From contig CALALB010000025.1 of the NCBI GenBank assembly GCA_937923175.1, positions 1 through 43,952 of the forward strand: 43,952 nt of DNA, read 5' to 3'. Position 1 is the first letter of the stretch; each line of letters starts with the position of its first letter. This DNA comes from an uncultured Chromatiaceae bacterium. GTDB taxonomy: Bacteria; Pseudomonadota; Gammaproteobacteria; Chromatiales; Chromatiaceae. The translations under genes and the position numbers were made by a program. The notes beneath the pieces are model-generated. The model was not told the DNA's origin and made no database searches. It was given only the letters and a program-made list of their open reading frames with translations. Shown one piece after another: positions 1-7,834 of the stretch.

Positions 1-140
1 CCGCGATCAACGATTACGTGGCCCATCACAACATAAACCCCAAACCGTTCATCTGGACCAAGAGCGCGCGCGACATCCTGCAAAAGGTCATTCGGGCCAA
101 TGCGCGCTTAAGTTCCAAACAGAACGCAACACTACACTAG
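1..140 (+). mobile_element. IS630-type transposase, C-terminal fragment (cut by window edge)
   Basis: An open frame enters from the left edge (first full codon at 3) and stops at 138-140. The tail carries NPKPFIWTKSARDIL followed by a KVIRA segment, which is the usual C-terminal end of IS630-family DDE transposases, where a W-T-K/A motif follows the last catalytic acidic residue. The catalytic residues lie outside the window, so activity cannot be judged. The element's right terminal inverted repeat would have to fall in the 41 bases between this stop and the gspG start, but I could not recognise it without the left end. Confidence 0.75.
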
Positions 141-181
141 AATGTCATTCTCCTTTCCCCCTGACATCAGTCTATCCATCC

Positions 182-634
182 ATGAGTATGAGTCGCCCCC
201 TGCAGATCTCTATGACATCCCGCCGCCCTGCCCGCGGTTTCACCCTCGTTGAACTCCTGGTCGTATTAGCCATCTTGGGGCTCTTGGCTGGTCTCGTTGG
301 ACCCCAGGTCATGAAGTTTTTAGGCAGTTCCAAAAGCAAGACTGCTAAACTCCAGATCGAGGAGCTTTCGGCAACCCTGGACCTGTACCGTCTCGAGGTA
401 GGACGTTATCCGACCGAGGCCGAAGGGCTTAAGGCCCTCGTCGAGAATCCGGGCAATGTGCCAAATTGGAATGGCCCCTATCTCAAAAAGAAGGAGGTTC
501 CCAAGGATCCCTGGGGTTTTGATTACTATTACCGCTTCCCAGGGCAACATGGGGCATTCGACCTCTGGTCGCTCGGCGCTGACAATCGCGAGGGCGGCGA
601 AGGCGAGAATGCGGATATCACGAGCTGGGATTAG
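182..634 (+). CDS. gspG: Type II secretion major pseudopilin GspG
   Basis: Major pseudopilin of the type II secretion system, which polymerises in the inner membrane into the pseudopilus that pushes folded exoproteins through the outer-membrane secretin. The type III prepilin signal is clear: a basic leader ending RPARG, then FTLVE with Glu at +5 of the mature protein, then a hydrophobic helix. The C-terminal half has the family's YPTEAEGL and DPWGFDYYY segments and an acidic tail matching the calcium-binding end of GspG. At 150 residues it is of normal length. ATG 212 would give a more typical 9-residue leader than ATG 182, and neither has a strong Shine-Dalgarno. It heads a gspG-H-I-J-K run and begins only 41 bases after an IS630-type transposase stop, so its native promoter may be displaced. 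Confidence 0.95.
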   Translation: MSMSRPLQISMTSRRPARGFTLVELLVVLAILGLLAGLVGPQVMKFLGSSKSKTAKLQIEELSATLDLYRLEVGRYPTEAEGLKALVENPGNVPNWNGPYLKKKEVPKDPWGFDYYYRFPGQHGAFDLWSLGADNREGGEGENADITSWD

Positions 635-637
635 CCA

Positions 638-1105
638 TTGGCAAGCTGGGATCACAGAGGGTCAGGTCAGGGTTTCACCCTGGTTGAGCTCTTGGTGGTA
701 TTGGCCATCGCCTCGCTGATCATGACCGCCATGCCGGCGTTGTTATCCGCTGCGCTGCCAGGGATAGAGCTCAAATCATCGGCCCGCCAGGCCGCTGCGA
801 CCCTGCGGCTTGCGCGTGCACTTGCCATTCAACGCGGCGAGCCTGTTGCCCTGACCATTGATCTTAAACAGCATCGTCTCAGCCTTCCTGGTCAACGTCC
901 CCTGTTCATCCCAAGGCGTCTGGAGCTTCAGTTTGAGATCGCTGGCTCCGAGCTGATCGACGAACAACGCGGCGCCATCTGTTTTTTCCCCGATGGGAGT
1001 TCGAGCGGGGGGCGGTTGATCTTGGCATACAAGGGCCATGGCTATCAGGTAGGCGTGAGCTGGCTGACCGGGCGGGTTGCGCTCGCGACCTGGTCGGTAC
1101 CATGA
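638..1105 (+). CDS. gspH: Type II secretion minor pseudopilin GspH
   Basis: Minor pseudopilin that joins the GspI-J-K tip to the GspG shaft. The leader ends GSGQG at residue 12 and is followed by FTLVELLVVLAIASL, with Glu at +5, then a GspH-like beta-rich C-terminal half containing a FFPDGSSSGG turn. The start used is TTG at 638, three bases after the gspG stop; no ATG or GTG lies between that stop and the prepilin motif, so the leader must begin there or at another weak codon. The gene overlaps gspI by four bases (ATGA at 1102-1105), indicating translational coupling. Length 155 residues is normal. GspH is the most divergent of the pseudopilins, so the H assignment rests mainly on gene order. 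Confidence 0.88.
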   Translation: MASWDHRGSGQGFTLVELLVVLAIASLIMTAMPALLSAALPGIELKSSARQAAATLRLARALAIQRGEPVALTIDLKQHRLSLPGQRPLFIPRRLELQFEIAGSELIDEQRGAICFFPDGSSSGGRLILAYKGHGYQVGVSWLTGRVALATWSVP

Positions 1106-1497
1106 TCCCTAACCAAAAAGGTTTTTCTCTTTTGGAGGTCCTGGTTGCGTTCGCGATCTTGGCCCTGCTGCTGGGCGTATTGCTTGGGATCTTCGGACGG
1201 GCCACCCAAACGACCATCGCTGCGGCCCAATATACCCAGGCGACGACCCTGGCCGAATCATTGCTCAATCGGGTCGGTCATGACCTCGCCTTGGAGCCAG
1301 GCGCACTCTCAGGCGCAACAGACAACGGCTTCAGCTGGGAATTGACCCTGGTCGAGCTTGACCTAGCCGATGCCTTTGGGACGACCCAGCTGCCCGCCAT
1401 CCCCTACCGGGTCAATGTGAAGGTGCTGTGGTTTGATGCCGGTCGCCCGCGGCAGCTGACCCTCTCGACCCTGAGGCTTCGCCTCTCCCGGCCCTGA
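1102..1497 (+). CDS. gspI: Type II secretion minor pseudopilin GspI
   Basis: Minor pseudopilin that nucleates the GspI-J-K tip complex. A short leader, MIPNQKG, is cleaved before FSLLEVLVAFAIL, with Glu at +5 of the mature protein. The body shows the family pattern: A-T-x-L-A-E-S-L-L-N-R around residues 46-56, and a C-terminal VLWFDAGRPRQLTLST strand. The 131-residue length fits GspI. It overlaps gspH by four bases and is followed after two bases by gspJ, so the five pseudopilin genes are almost certainly one transcript. Confidence 0.92.
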   Translation: MIPNQKGFSLLEVLVAFAILALLLGVLLGIFGRATQTTIAAAQYTQATTLAESLLNRVGHDLALEPGALSGATDNGFSWELTLVELDLADAFGTTQLPAIPYRVNVKVLWFDAGRPRQLTLSTLRLRLSRP

Positions 1498-1499
1498 GA

Positions 1500-2246
1500 A
1501 TGCACGATCACCCGCTTAACCATCCCTCTCCACTGAGTATTCAGTTCGGGCAAGCGGGCTGTCAATGTCTATTCGTCCGCCATGAAGGCGGGTTGACCTT
1601 GATCGAGCTGATTATTGCGCTTGCGCTCATCGGACTCATCGCCTTGCTGCTCTTTTCGGGTTTGAGGCTCGGCGGGCGGTTCTGGGAGACGGTCGATGCG
1701 GCAGGCGAGCGGTTTGCAGCGCTGCGTTTAGCGGATGGCTTTTTGCGCAGTACCTTTGCGCCCCTGCGCCCGGTCACGGCGCCCTACGCGGGCCAACAGG
1801 TTCAGGTTTTTGCCGGAGAAAAAGGACGAATTGAATGGGCAACCCCCTTATCGGCGCAGGTAGGGTTGCCAGGGCTCTACATCCTCCGTTTGCAGCAAGA
1901 GGATCAGAACCTGGTCCTGACCCGCTGGCTGCTCCATCCCGAGATATTGGCAGGGGGTGATGATCTTCCGGGGTGGGTGCCGCTCGCCGAACAACAGGTA
2001 ACGGAGCTTGAAACCCTGCCCCTGGAGATGGACCGTGCCGGCGGCGCCTTTGGGCGTGCCCTATTATTGACCGATGTCGGCCGCTTCGAGCTGGCCTATT
2101 ATGGGCTCGCCGATGGCGATACCGAACCGGCCTGGCATGAGGAATGGATCGGGCAAACCCATCTGCCCAATTTGGTCAGGATTCGCTTGGAAACGACCGA
2201 ACAGTCCTGGCCTGAGATCATTCTAAGCCTCCCCGATCAGATCTAA
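1500..2246 (+). CDS. gspJ: Type II secretion minor pseudopilin GspJ
   Basis: Minor pseudopilin of the tip complex with GspI and GspK. The prepilin site is HEGG followed by LTLIELIIALALIGL, with Glu at +5 of the mature protein. The leader is unusually long, 31 residues from ATG 1500; no closer ATG, GTG or TTG is available in frame, so either the long leader is real or an atypical start is used. The mature part, about 217 residues, has GspJ features such as RFWETVDAAGERFAALR after the helix and a late LPNLVRIRLE strand. Its position between gspI and gspK supports the assignment. Confidence 0.9.
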   Translation: MHDHPLNHPSPLSIQFGQAGCQCLFVRHEGGLTLIELIIALALIGLIALLLFSGLRLGGRFWETVDAAGERFAALRLADGFLRSTFAPLRPVTAPYAGQQVQVFAGEKGRIEWATPLSAQVGLPGLYILRLQQEDQNLVLTRWLLHPEILAGGDDLPGWVPLAEQQVTELETLPLEMDRAGGAFGRALLLTDVGRFELAYYGLADGDTEPAWHEEWIGQTHLPNLVRIRLETTEQSWPEIILSLPDQI

Positions 2247-2255
2247 GGTTGTTTT

Positions 2256-3248
2256 TTGAAATCTCGATCGTCTTGCATCGACCCGCTAGGGACCAACAGG
2301 GCAATGACGGCCAATCCGCATCAGTTTGGCTCGCGGGATCGCCTGCAGGCCGGAAGGGCGAGGCCTCGGTGTCTACCAAGGTTCAGACACCAGAATGGCA
2401 TCGCCTTGATGCTGGTTATCTGGGGTCTGACGCTTTTGGTTACCATCGCCTTAAGCCTTACCCTTACCCAGCGTACCGAGATTGCGCTTGCGGATCAGCA
2501 GGTTGAGTCGGCACGTTTTCGCACCCTAGCCGAGGCTGCGCTTGCCTATACAGCGTTATATTATCTGACCCCGCTCTCCGAGCTCGATCAGTCGACCGGG
2601 GCCGTTTGGCTACCGGATGGACAGGCACATCCCTGGTCATTTGCTGGGCATGAGCTACTGATCCAGGTTTTCGATGAATCGGCGCGCTATGATCTTAATC
2701 AGGTCCCGCATGAAACCCTGCGCTTTCTGCTGACTGTCTTGGGCCTAGAGGACAGCGAGGCTGATGCCTTGGCAGCGCGGATCATCGATTGGCGCGATCC
2801 GGATGATCAGCGGTTGCTCAATGGCGCTGAGGACCCAGATTATCGCCAGGCCGGTCGAACCTTTGGGGCCAAGGATGCGCCCTTTGAGACGGTCGAGGAG
2901 CTCAAACAGGTGTTGGGTATGACACCCGAGATCTATGATCTGCTTGCGCCTGAGGTATCGGTCGATGGCGGCTCGATCCAGCCCAATGAGCGCTTTGCAT
3001 CGGCGCCGATCTTGGCGACCCTGAGGGGTATCAGTCTGGATGAGGCGCGTGCGCTCATCGCTGAACGCGACCAGACATCTCAGGCCGCGAGTGATGATAA
3101 GATGGCCTTGCCCGACCGCGGTGGTCCGGTGTATCGCCTGAGGGTTGAGATGCAGGCGGGTGGATCCAGGCGCCGAATGGAGATACTCTTTCAGCTGACC
3201 CCTGGACAGGAGCCGCCCTATCAGGTGAGGTGGCGTCGCCAAGATTAG
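2256..3248 (+). CDS. gspK: Type II secretion minor pseudopilin GspK
   Basis: Largest minor pseudopilin, which caps the pseudopilus tip. The hydrophobic stretch after HQNG is IALMLVIWGLTLLVTIAL, and unlike the other four pseudopilins it has Leu rather than Glu at mature position 5, a recognised GspK trait. The body carries the typical SARYDLNQV motif, a helix-hairpin-like EDSEADALAARIIDWRDPD segment, and a second repeat near FETVEELKQVLGM. The start is uncertain: TTG 2256 has AAGG upstream, while ATG 2304 lacks a clear ribosome site; both give a long leader. At about 330 residues the length is normal. No gspL or gspM follows; the next gene encodes an FHA protein. Confidence 0.92.
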   Translation: MKSRSSCIDPLGTNRAMTANPHQFGSRDRLQAGRARPRCLPRFRHQNGIALMLVIWGLTLLVTIALSLTLTQRTEIALADQQVESARFRTLAEAALAYTALYYLTPLSELDQSTGAVWLPDGQAHPWSFAGHELLIQVFDESARYDLNQVPHETLRFLLTVLGLEDSEADALAARIIDWRDPDDQRLLNGAEDPDYRQAGRTFGAKDAPFETVEELKQVLGMTPEIYDLLAPEVSVDGGSIQPNERFASAPILATLRGISLDEARALIAERDQTSQAASDDKMALPDRGGPVYRLRVEMQAGGSRRRMEILFQLTPGQEPPYQVRWRRQD

Positions 3249-3284
3249 GCAGGGCAATCCAAGACAGTGGCTCAGGAGGCTAAG

Positions 3285-3917
3285 ATGCAGGATGACAGCG
3301 CTCACCACACCCCTAGGGAGCAGGCTGGTCCAGGCAAACTGCCGGCCCGGATCGAGAAGCTGATCAATGACTCAGGGCGGATCGACCTGCGCCTGTTAGA
3401 AAGGATCGCCGCTAGATCCTCCGAGGTAGAGTTCGTTCATTTTATGGGTCATCCTGTGCTCGTTGGGTCTGCGATCCAGGCGGGATTTCTCTATCGGCAA
3501 GCTGAGACCACGATCGCCATCAATAAGACCTTCGTCTTTACCCTTGCCGATCAAGAGGATGGAGAAGGCTCCCCAGAATCGATCAAACGTGCCATCTATC
3601 CCTTGGTTAAACGCCCGGATGCATCCACTGCCGCGCATCTCTTGACCATCGGGCGCATCAGCGACAATGACCTGGTGATCCCAGACATGTCGATCTCCAA
3701 ACGCCATGCCATCATCGAGATCATGCAGGATGGCTATTGGATCCGCGATTGTGACTCGACCAATGGCACCCTGGTCAATGACATCCCGGTCGGTCATAAA
3801 CCCGTTTTGTTGCAGGATGGCGATACCCTTACCCTAGCGCGCTACGAATTTTTCTTTCTAACACCCCCCTCCCTCTACCAGCGCTTGACCGTCACAACCA
3901 ATTCCCCACCAGGATAA
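3285..3917 (+). CDS. FHA-domain protein
   Basis: A 210-residue soluble protein ending in a forkhead-associated domain, a phosphothreonine-binding module. The FHA core is complete by motif: LTIGR at about 120-124, S-K-R-H at 138-141, and the DSTNGTLVND loop at 157-166. About 110 residues of unrecognised sequence precede it. ATG 3285 is chosen because AGGAGG sits five bases upstream, although the frame is open from GTG 3267. It starts 36 bases after gspK and may be cotranscribed, but FHA proteins are not T2SS components, so a functional link is unproven. A phosphothreonine partner could be the kinase whose remnant lies at 5280-6784. The last 26 bases overlap the CHAT remnant on the other strand, so the original C-terminus may have been altered. 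Confidence 0.85.
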   Translation: MQDDSAHHTPREQAGPGKLPARIEKLINDSGRIDLRLLERIAARSSEVEFVHFMGHPVLVGSAIQAGFLYRQAETTIAINKTFVFTLADQEDGEGSPESIKRAIYPLVKRPDASTAAHLLTIGRISDNDLVIPDMSISKRHAIIEIMQDGYWIRDCDSTNGTLVNDIPVGHKPVLLQDGDTLTLARYEFFFLTPPSLYQRLTVTTNSPPG

Positions 3918-4735
3918 AGGCCGCCCAATCGCTGGGGCTTGCAGTCTCGGGGTCGGTGAGCAATGACCGCTGGGCGATCTGGAGTGCGCGCGCCCGCGTC
4001 ATGCCTGATTGCTTAAGCTGCTCATAGAAGACTGCCATCAATCTCTGGGTCGATTGATCGCCGACTGGCCAGAGTGAGCCCAGGGCACTGCGCGCGCCCG
4101 ACTGGATAGCGATGCCGCTCAGTCCCAGAGGGGTGCGGTCATCCCCTTCGGCAGTCTGGCAGGCGCTCAACACCAGAAGCTCAATGGGCGCTTCGGCGAG
4201 TTCCTTGGGCTTGAGTGCGGTCATAGGTGAGGACAAAGTTTTCCTCATGCACTATAGATCGTGCCAGGCCCAGATATGAGGGTGAAAGCGTCTCGCGAAA
4301 CGAGGAGCGGCCCTCGGCATATTCAATGGGGAATGTCCGAGCGGATGCGCTGAAGATGATCCACTGCACGTCTGAAGGCCGCGATCGCCCGGGTGCGGTC
4401 GCCTTGGGTGCGCAGTAGGCGCCCCAGTTGCCATTCCGCTTGATAGCGCAGGTCATAGGCATTGAGCGGGGCGACAGAGATCGCCTGCTCGATGAACCGA
4501 CGCGCCTCGGTGAGCTGGCCGTCGTTTTCCATCAGCTCGCTTAGGGCGCCCAATACCTGTGCCTGGGTGCGCCCAAGACCTGAGCGCTCGGCGCGATCCG
4601 CCGTCGCCATTAGGCAGCGCGTGCCATCCCCCGTCCTTCCTGACCCAGATGGCTGGCAATCTGGACAAATTTAAGACCTAGCTCGGCGTTCTCGGCAAGG
4701 CTGGGGACCTGCTCGATCAGGGCTTGGGCATTTCG
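3892..4735 (-). pseudogene. TPR-CHAT protein remnant, frameshifted and internally deleted
   Basis: Pieces of one TPR plus CHAT (caspase-like) protein are spread over several minus-strand frames. From the 5' side: an ELGLKFVQIASHLGQEGR piece (to about 4612); a TPR-like piece in another frame (4323-4610) with APLNAYDLRYQAEWQLGRLL and IAAFRRAVDHLQ; then, after a shift, EYAEGRSSFRETLSPSYLGL (around 4270-4325); and after a further shift the CHAT end with ELLVLSACQTAEGDDR and GARSALGSLWPVGD (3892-4248). Known CHAT proteins of this type have a His-containing strand between the YLGL helix and the FVLTYD strand. Here these two are only a few codons apart, so the catalytic His region is gone although the Cys of SACQTA remains. 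Three frame breaks and the deletion make it non-functional. Confidence 0.8.
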
Positions 4736-5287
4736 CCCAGTCCCCGCCTCTCCAGGACCCCGCACCGGCACCTGCCGCTCACCTCCACCCACCGCCTCAA
4801 TCCGAATCTCCCCCTGCGGCACTAAGATCCCCGCCGGCTGCTCGGCACTCGCCCCTTTAAGCCGGATCTCACCCGCCGTCAGGCTGAGCGCCTGCCCAGG
4901 ATTGAGCACCACTTGACTCCCCACAACCTGCAGACTCGCCCCTTGCGGGGATAAAAAACCAAAAGACTCCGGGGCCGCCAGGGTCAGGGTGCTTGCCTGG
5001 GGAGCGCGCGCACTATAACGGCTACCATCGGCAAACCGCAGCTCCTCAGCAGTACTCAGATGCAGCGCCGCCGGTACATCGACCTGCGCCTGCGGCCCTA
5101 ACACTATCCCCGCCGGATTGATGAGATAGGCATCGGCCTGTCCCACCTGGGAGCCCAGGGTCCCGTCGATCTGTGAGACCCGACCCCCGGTCACCCGCCT
5201 GATGACGTTGTGAATGTCCTCCGGTCCGGTAAAGGTCGCCTGCTGGCCTGCGGGGATATCCAAGCGAGCAAAGGATGAGGTGCTCAA
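4736..5287 (-). pseudogene. TPS-domain (filamentous hemagglutinin-like) adhesin fragment, 5'-truncated
   Basis: About 180 residues of the N-terminal two-partner-secretion domain of a large exoprotein (TpsA/FHA type), the part normally recognised by a TpsB outer-membrane transporter. Visible signatures are [52 protein letters not shown] and STAEELRFADGSRYSA. The usual signal peptide and the preceding residues are missing: the fragment begins directly at the SSFARLD strand, where it meets a kinase remnant on the opposite strand. Its 3' side runs in frame into the TPR-CHAT fragment near 4735, with no adhesin repeats between, so a large deletion removed the rest of the exoprotein. TPS exoproteins and CHAT-TPR proteins often occur side by side in cyanobacteria and purple bacteria, which would explain the fusion. 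The exact fusion base is an estimate. Confidence 0.8.
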
Positions 5288-6784
5288 GGATCACGGTCCG
5301 CTATCGGAGACAGAGGCGCGCGAGCTGCTCATGCCGCTCCTGGATGGACTGGCACATGCCCACGCCCATGGCGTCTGGCATCGCGACGTCAAGCCATCGA
5401 ATATCCTGATCCGCGAGGATGGATCGCCGGTATTGATCGATTTTGGGGCGGCGCATCGCGAGCGCCCAAACGGTGCGGTGAGCATCATTGCGCAATACAC
5501 CCCGAGCCTTGCCGCGCCCGAGCAGCTTTATGACGGGGTGCAAGAACCCTGGACCGATATCTATAACCTGGCCGCGACCCTGTACTATGCGGTCACCGGT
5601 CGGCTTCCACCCTCAAAGCTTGAGCCAGGCTGGCAAATGCAATGCCCTGGCTATAGCCCTTCCTTTTTTGGGGCGATCGAGGCGGGTCTGCGTTTCGATG
5701 CAGGGCAGCGCCCCAAGGATGCAGCGAGTTGGCGTGCCCTCTTCGACTCATCCGACCATACCGTTCCCCTGACTCGGACCCCGACGGGCGCAGATGAGGC
5801 GCAGACCGAGGTCCTCGATCCAATCTCAGTAGCCCCCCAGCCGCCAAGCCGATCAGCGCGATCGCAAACCGACCGAACACCCCAGCCCTGCCTCGGCAGC
5901 AACCCAAGACCATTCCACCGCCCCAGCCTACCCCAAGCGGTCCCTGGCGATGATTAAGCTGGTCTGCGCTTGGCCTGGTATTCATTTCGATCATCCTCGG
6001 CGTCGGGTTTGCGCTATTCCATGAACGCCCCAAGACTCAGCCTGTAATTGGCATTCATTCACCCGCAGAACCGCCCAACCTCGAGGCGTTGACTCAGCGG
6101 CTCAATATGGCCGAATTCGATTGCGCCCGCATTGGGTTAAAAACCCAGGGTGACCAAAGGCTCAGTTTAGTTGGCTATCTACGCGATGCGGATCAACTAA
6201 CGGCGCTTCTCCAGCGCGTGCATGCGCTCGCCCCCTGGCTCGGGATCGAGACCCCCGCGAGCTGGCCTTTGCCGCACCCTTTTGTGAGATCCTTAGCCAA
6301 ATCGAGGCACTTACCCCTGCATCCGGACAGTATCCAGGCATGCCGATCCTGACCTTTAACCATCCAGACCGGCTCTATCACGAGGAACAGTATCTGGTGC
6401 TTGAGGTGCTCAATCCCGGGCTGCAGGGCGGTTATCTTTGTCTTGATTTTATGGACAGCAATCAGCAAACTCCCCATATCTTTCCTAATCTAGCCCAGCC
6501 GGACAACTTTATCGCCCCTGGCAAACAGATCCGCGTCGGTGCCCGTGATGCGAGCGAATGCACCCGCACCCCCGATGCCTGTTTTGTGATCTCGCGACCC
6601 CATGGCAACAATCTGATCCTGGCGCTCTGGAGCGAATCACCGGCTTCTCGAGCGCTGGCGTTCGTTGCCCTCCGAACCCGCAGCCGACCATTTGTCAGCA
6701 TTGCAGACCTTTTTTTACGAATTTCCGAATCATGCGCCGTACCGGCGCGCGGCTTCTTATCATTTCTTCACCACGAGCGAATGA
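5280..6784 (+). pseudogene. Ser/Thr protein kinase with DUF4384-like tail, N-lobe lost and frameshifted
   Basis: The first recognisable part is the middle of a Hanks-type kinase: [17 protein letters not shown], then the catalytic loop [10 protein letters not shown], the metal site IDFGAA, and the later [20 protein letters not shown]. The glycine loop and the catalytic Lys of the N-lobe are absent; the frame instead runs into antisense of the TPS fragment at about 5280. After the kinase (frame stop 5957) a second frame encodes a membrane helix, LGLVFISIILGVGFALF, and a BON-like LSLVGYLRDADQL segment. A third frame (from about 6262) encodes a DUF4384-like part with LVLEVLNPG and IFPNLAQPDNFIAPGKQIRVG. 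A fourth (from about 6640) gives the tail ending FFTTSE and the stop at 6782-6784. At least three shifts plus the lost N-lobe make this a decayed gene. The intact protein would have been a membrane-anchored kinase. Confidence 0.82.
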
Positions 6785-6804
6785 ATCCAAATCGCCGATC
6801 GGCA

Positions 6805-7519
6805 TCATTCGCCAATGGGACGCAACCGTACTCGCCGATTCACGCTCGCCGTCGGATGCTCAGGATCATAGAGCTCCCGTTCACCCTTGCCGATGGCCAC
6901 GAGGCGTCGCGGATCAATCCCACAGCATTCGATGAGATAGCGTTCGGCCGCTTGGGCACGTTGCTCGGAAAGACGCTGGTTGTATTCGTCTGAACCCATG
7001 GCATCGGTATGGCCCTCGATCAACCAGGTGACCTGGCTGAATTGTGGCTTGGCAAGGGCCTGCCCAAGCTTGGTGAGTTCGATCATCGCGTCCTCGGTCA
7101 GACGGGCCGAGTCATAGCCAAAATAGTATCGAGAGACCAGTGGTATCGCCCTCAGCATCGGGATCTGGCCGATGGATATCGGCGCCCACGGCTGGCGTCG
7201 AGGGCGTTGTGGCGGTCGCGAGATGGGCTGGCTTGGGGTTTGGTGTCTGAGCCGGTCGGCGCGGGCTGGAGACCGGATGCGGCTGATCAGTATTCCCCGC
7301 TGCGGACTGAGCCGCACTCGCCTGGGGCGGGGCAGCGGTTGTTGTTAAACGCTCACGTCCAGTCACCAGGCCACGTTTGCGTTCCGTAACCCGATTCAAT
7401 GCCTGCTCATAATCCTCAACGCTGGCACCGCGTTTCATATATTCCTCGGCGCCGGCATCCGTGACCCAGACCATCCCCGCTCCCATCGCGAGTCCAAGGA
7501 TTGCAAGACCTACCCTCAT
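6805..7519 (-). pseudogene. OmpA-family peptidoglycan-binding protein, single frameshift
   Basis: The first frame has ATG 7519 preceded by AGGAGA with six-base spacing, a signal-peptide-like MRVGLAILGLAMGAGMV, and a Pro/Ala/Thr-rich linker. It terminates at 7112 just after GLSILFWL. The next frame carries on at exactly that point with FGYDSARLTEDAMIEL, then the OmpA C-terminal signature LIEGHTDAMGSDEYNQRLSEQRA and a RRVRLRPIGE end at 6805. Removing one base from the run of four A (plus strand 7120-7123) would restore ILFGYDSARL, so the break is a single extra base in a homopolymer. The intact product would be a periplasmic or outer-membrane-associated protein of about 237 residues that binds diaminopimelate in peptidoglycan. 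It may be a recent mutation, a sequencing error or, less likely, programmed slippage. Confidence 0.8.
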
Positions 7520-7632
7520 GGGTGTTCTCCTGCGCAAGGATCGAGGCTGACGCCGATTTCAGCAACTGGTCATTTTTTAGAATAGGCCGTCCCAATCAAG
7601 TCAGGAACGGCTAGAGAAACACTGATTGATTC

Positions 7633-7700
7633 GTCACACCGGCGAACGCCGATGTCCAGGTGATCGATGGGTATGGATTCCGGTTTGCACCGGAATGACA
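7633..7700. repeat. REP-like intergenic element with two hairpins
   Basis: Two inverted repeats flank a 25-base spacer: CGGCG-AA-CGCCG at 7640-7651, and ATTCCGG-TTTGCA-CCGGAAT at 7677-7696. The outer ends, GTCACACCGG and CCGGAATGAC, form a loose overall palindrome. This layout resembles REP/BIME-type elements found between genes in many proteobacteria. A partly decayed relative of the second hairpin occurs at 35087-35106. It lies in the 315-base gap between the OmpA-family gene and the end of deaD; I see no other feature in that gap. Confidence 0.6.
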
Positions 7701-7834
7701 AGACCCGATGTGTTCAGCGTGTCCCCGGGGGAGAACCTGGCACTTTGAGGGTAGGGGTGTCTGTCAACAGAAAGGCGGCAGACTGGACTGGGGTTTAGCG
7801 CGTCATTGTCTCCCAGACGCGCCGAGCGATCGGT

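Noticed and set aside
3267-3284. GTG start six codons upstream for the FHA protein
   Set aside because: AGGAGG lies five bases before ATG 3285, and within this extension, so the downstream start is far better.
2745-3308. 187-codon minus-strand frame opposite gspK
   Set aside because: Shadow of gspK; no family signature.
5214-5279. ATG 5214 as the start of an intact short kinase
   Set aside because: The first 22 codons are antisense to the TPS fragment, and the protein would lack the whole ATP-binding N-lobe.
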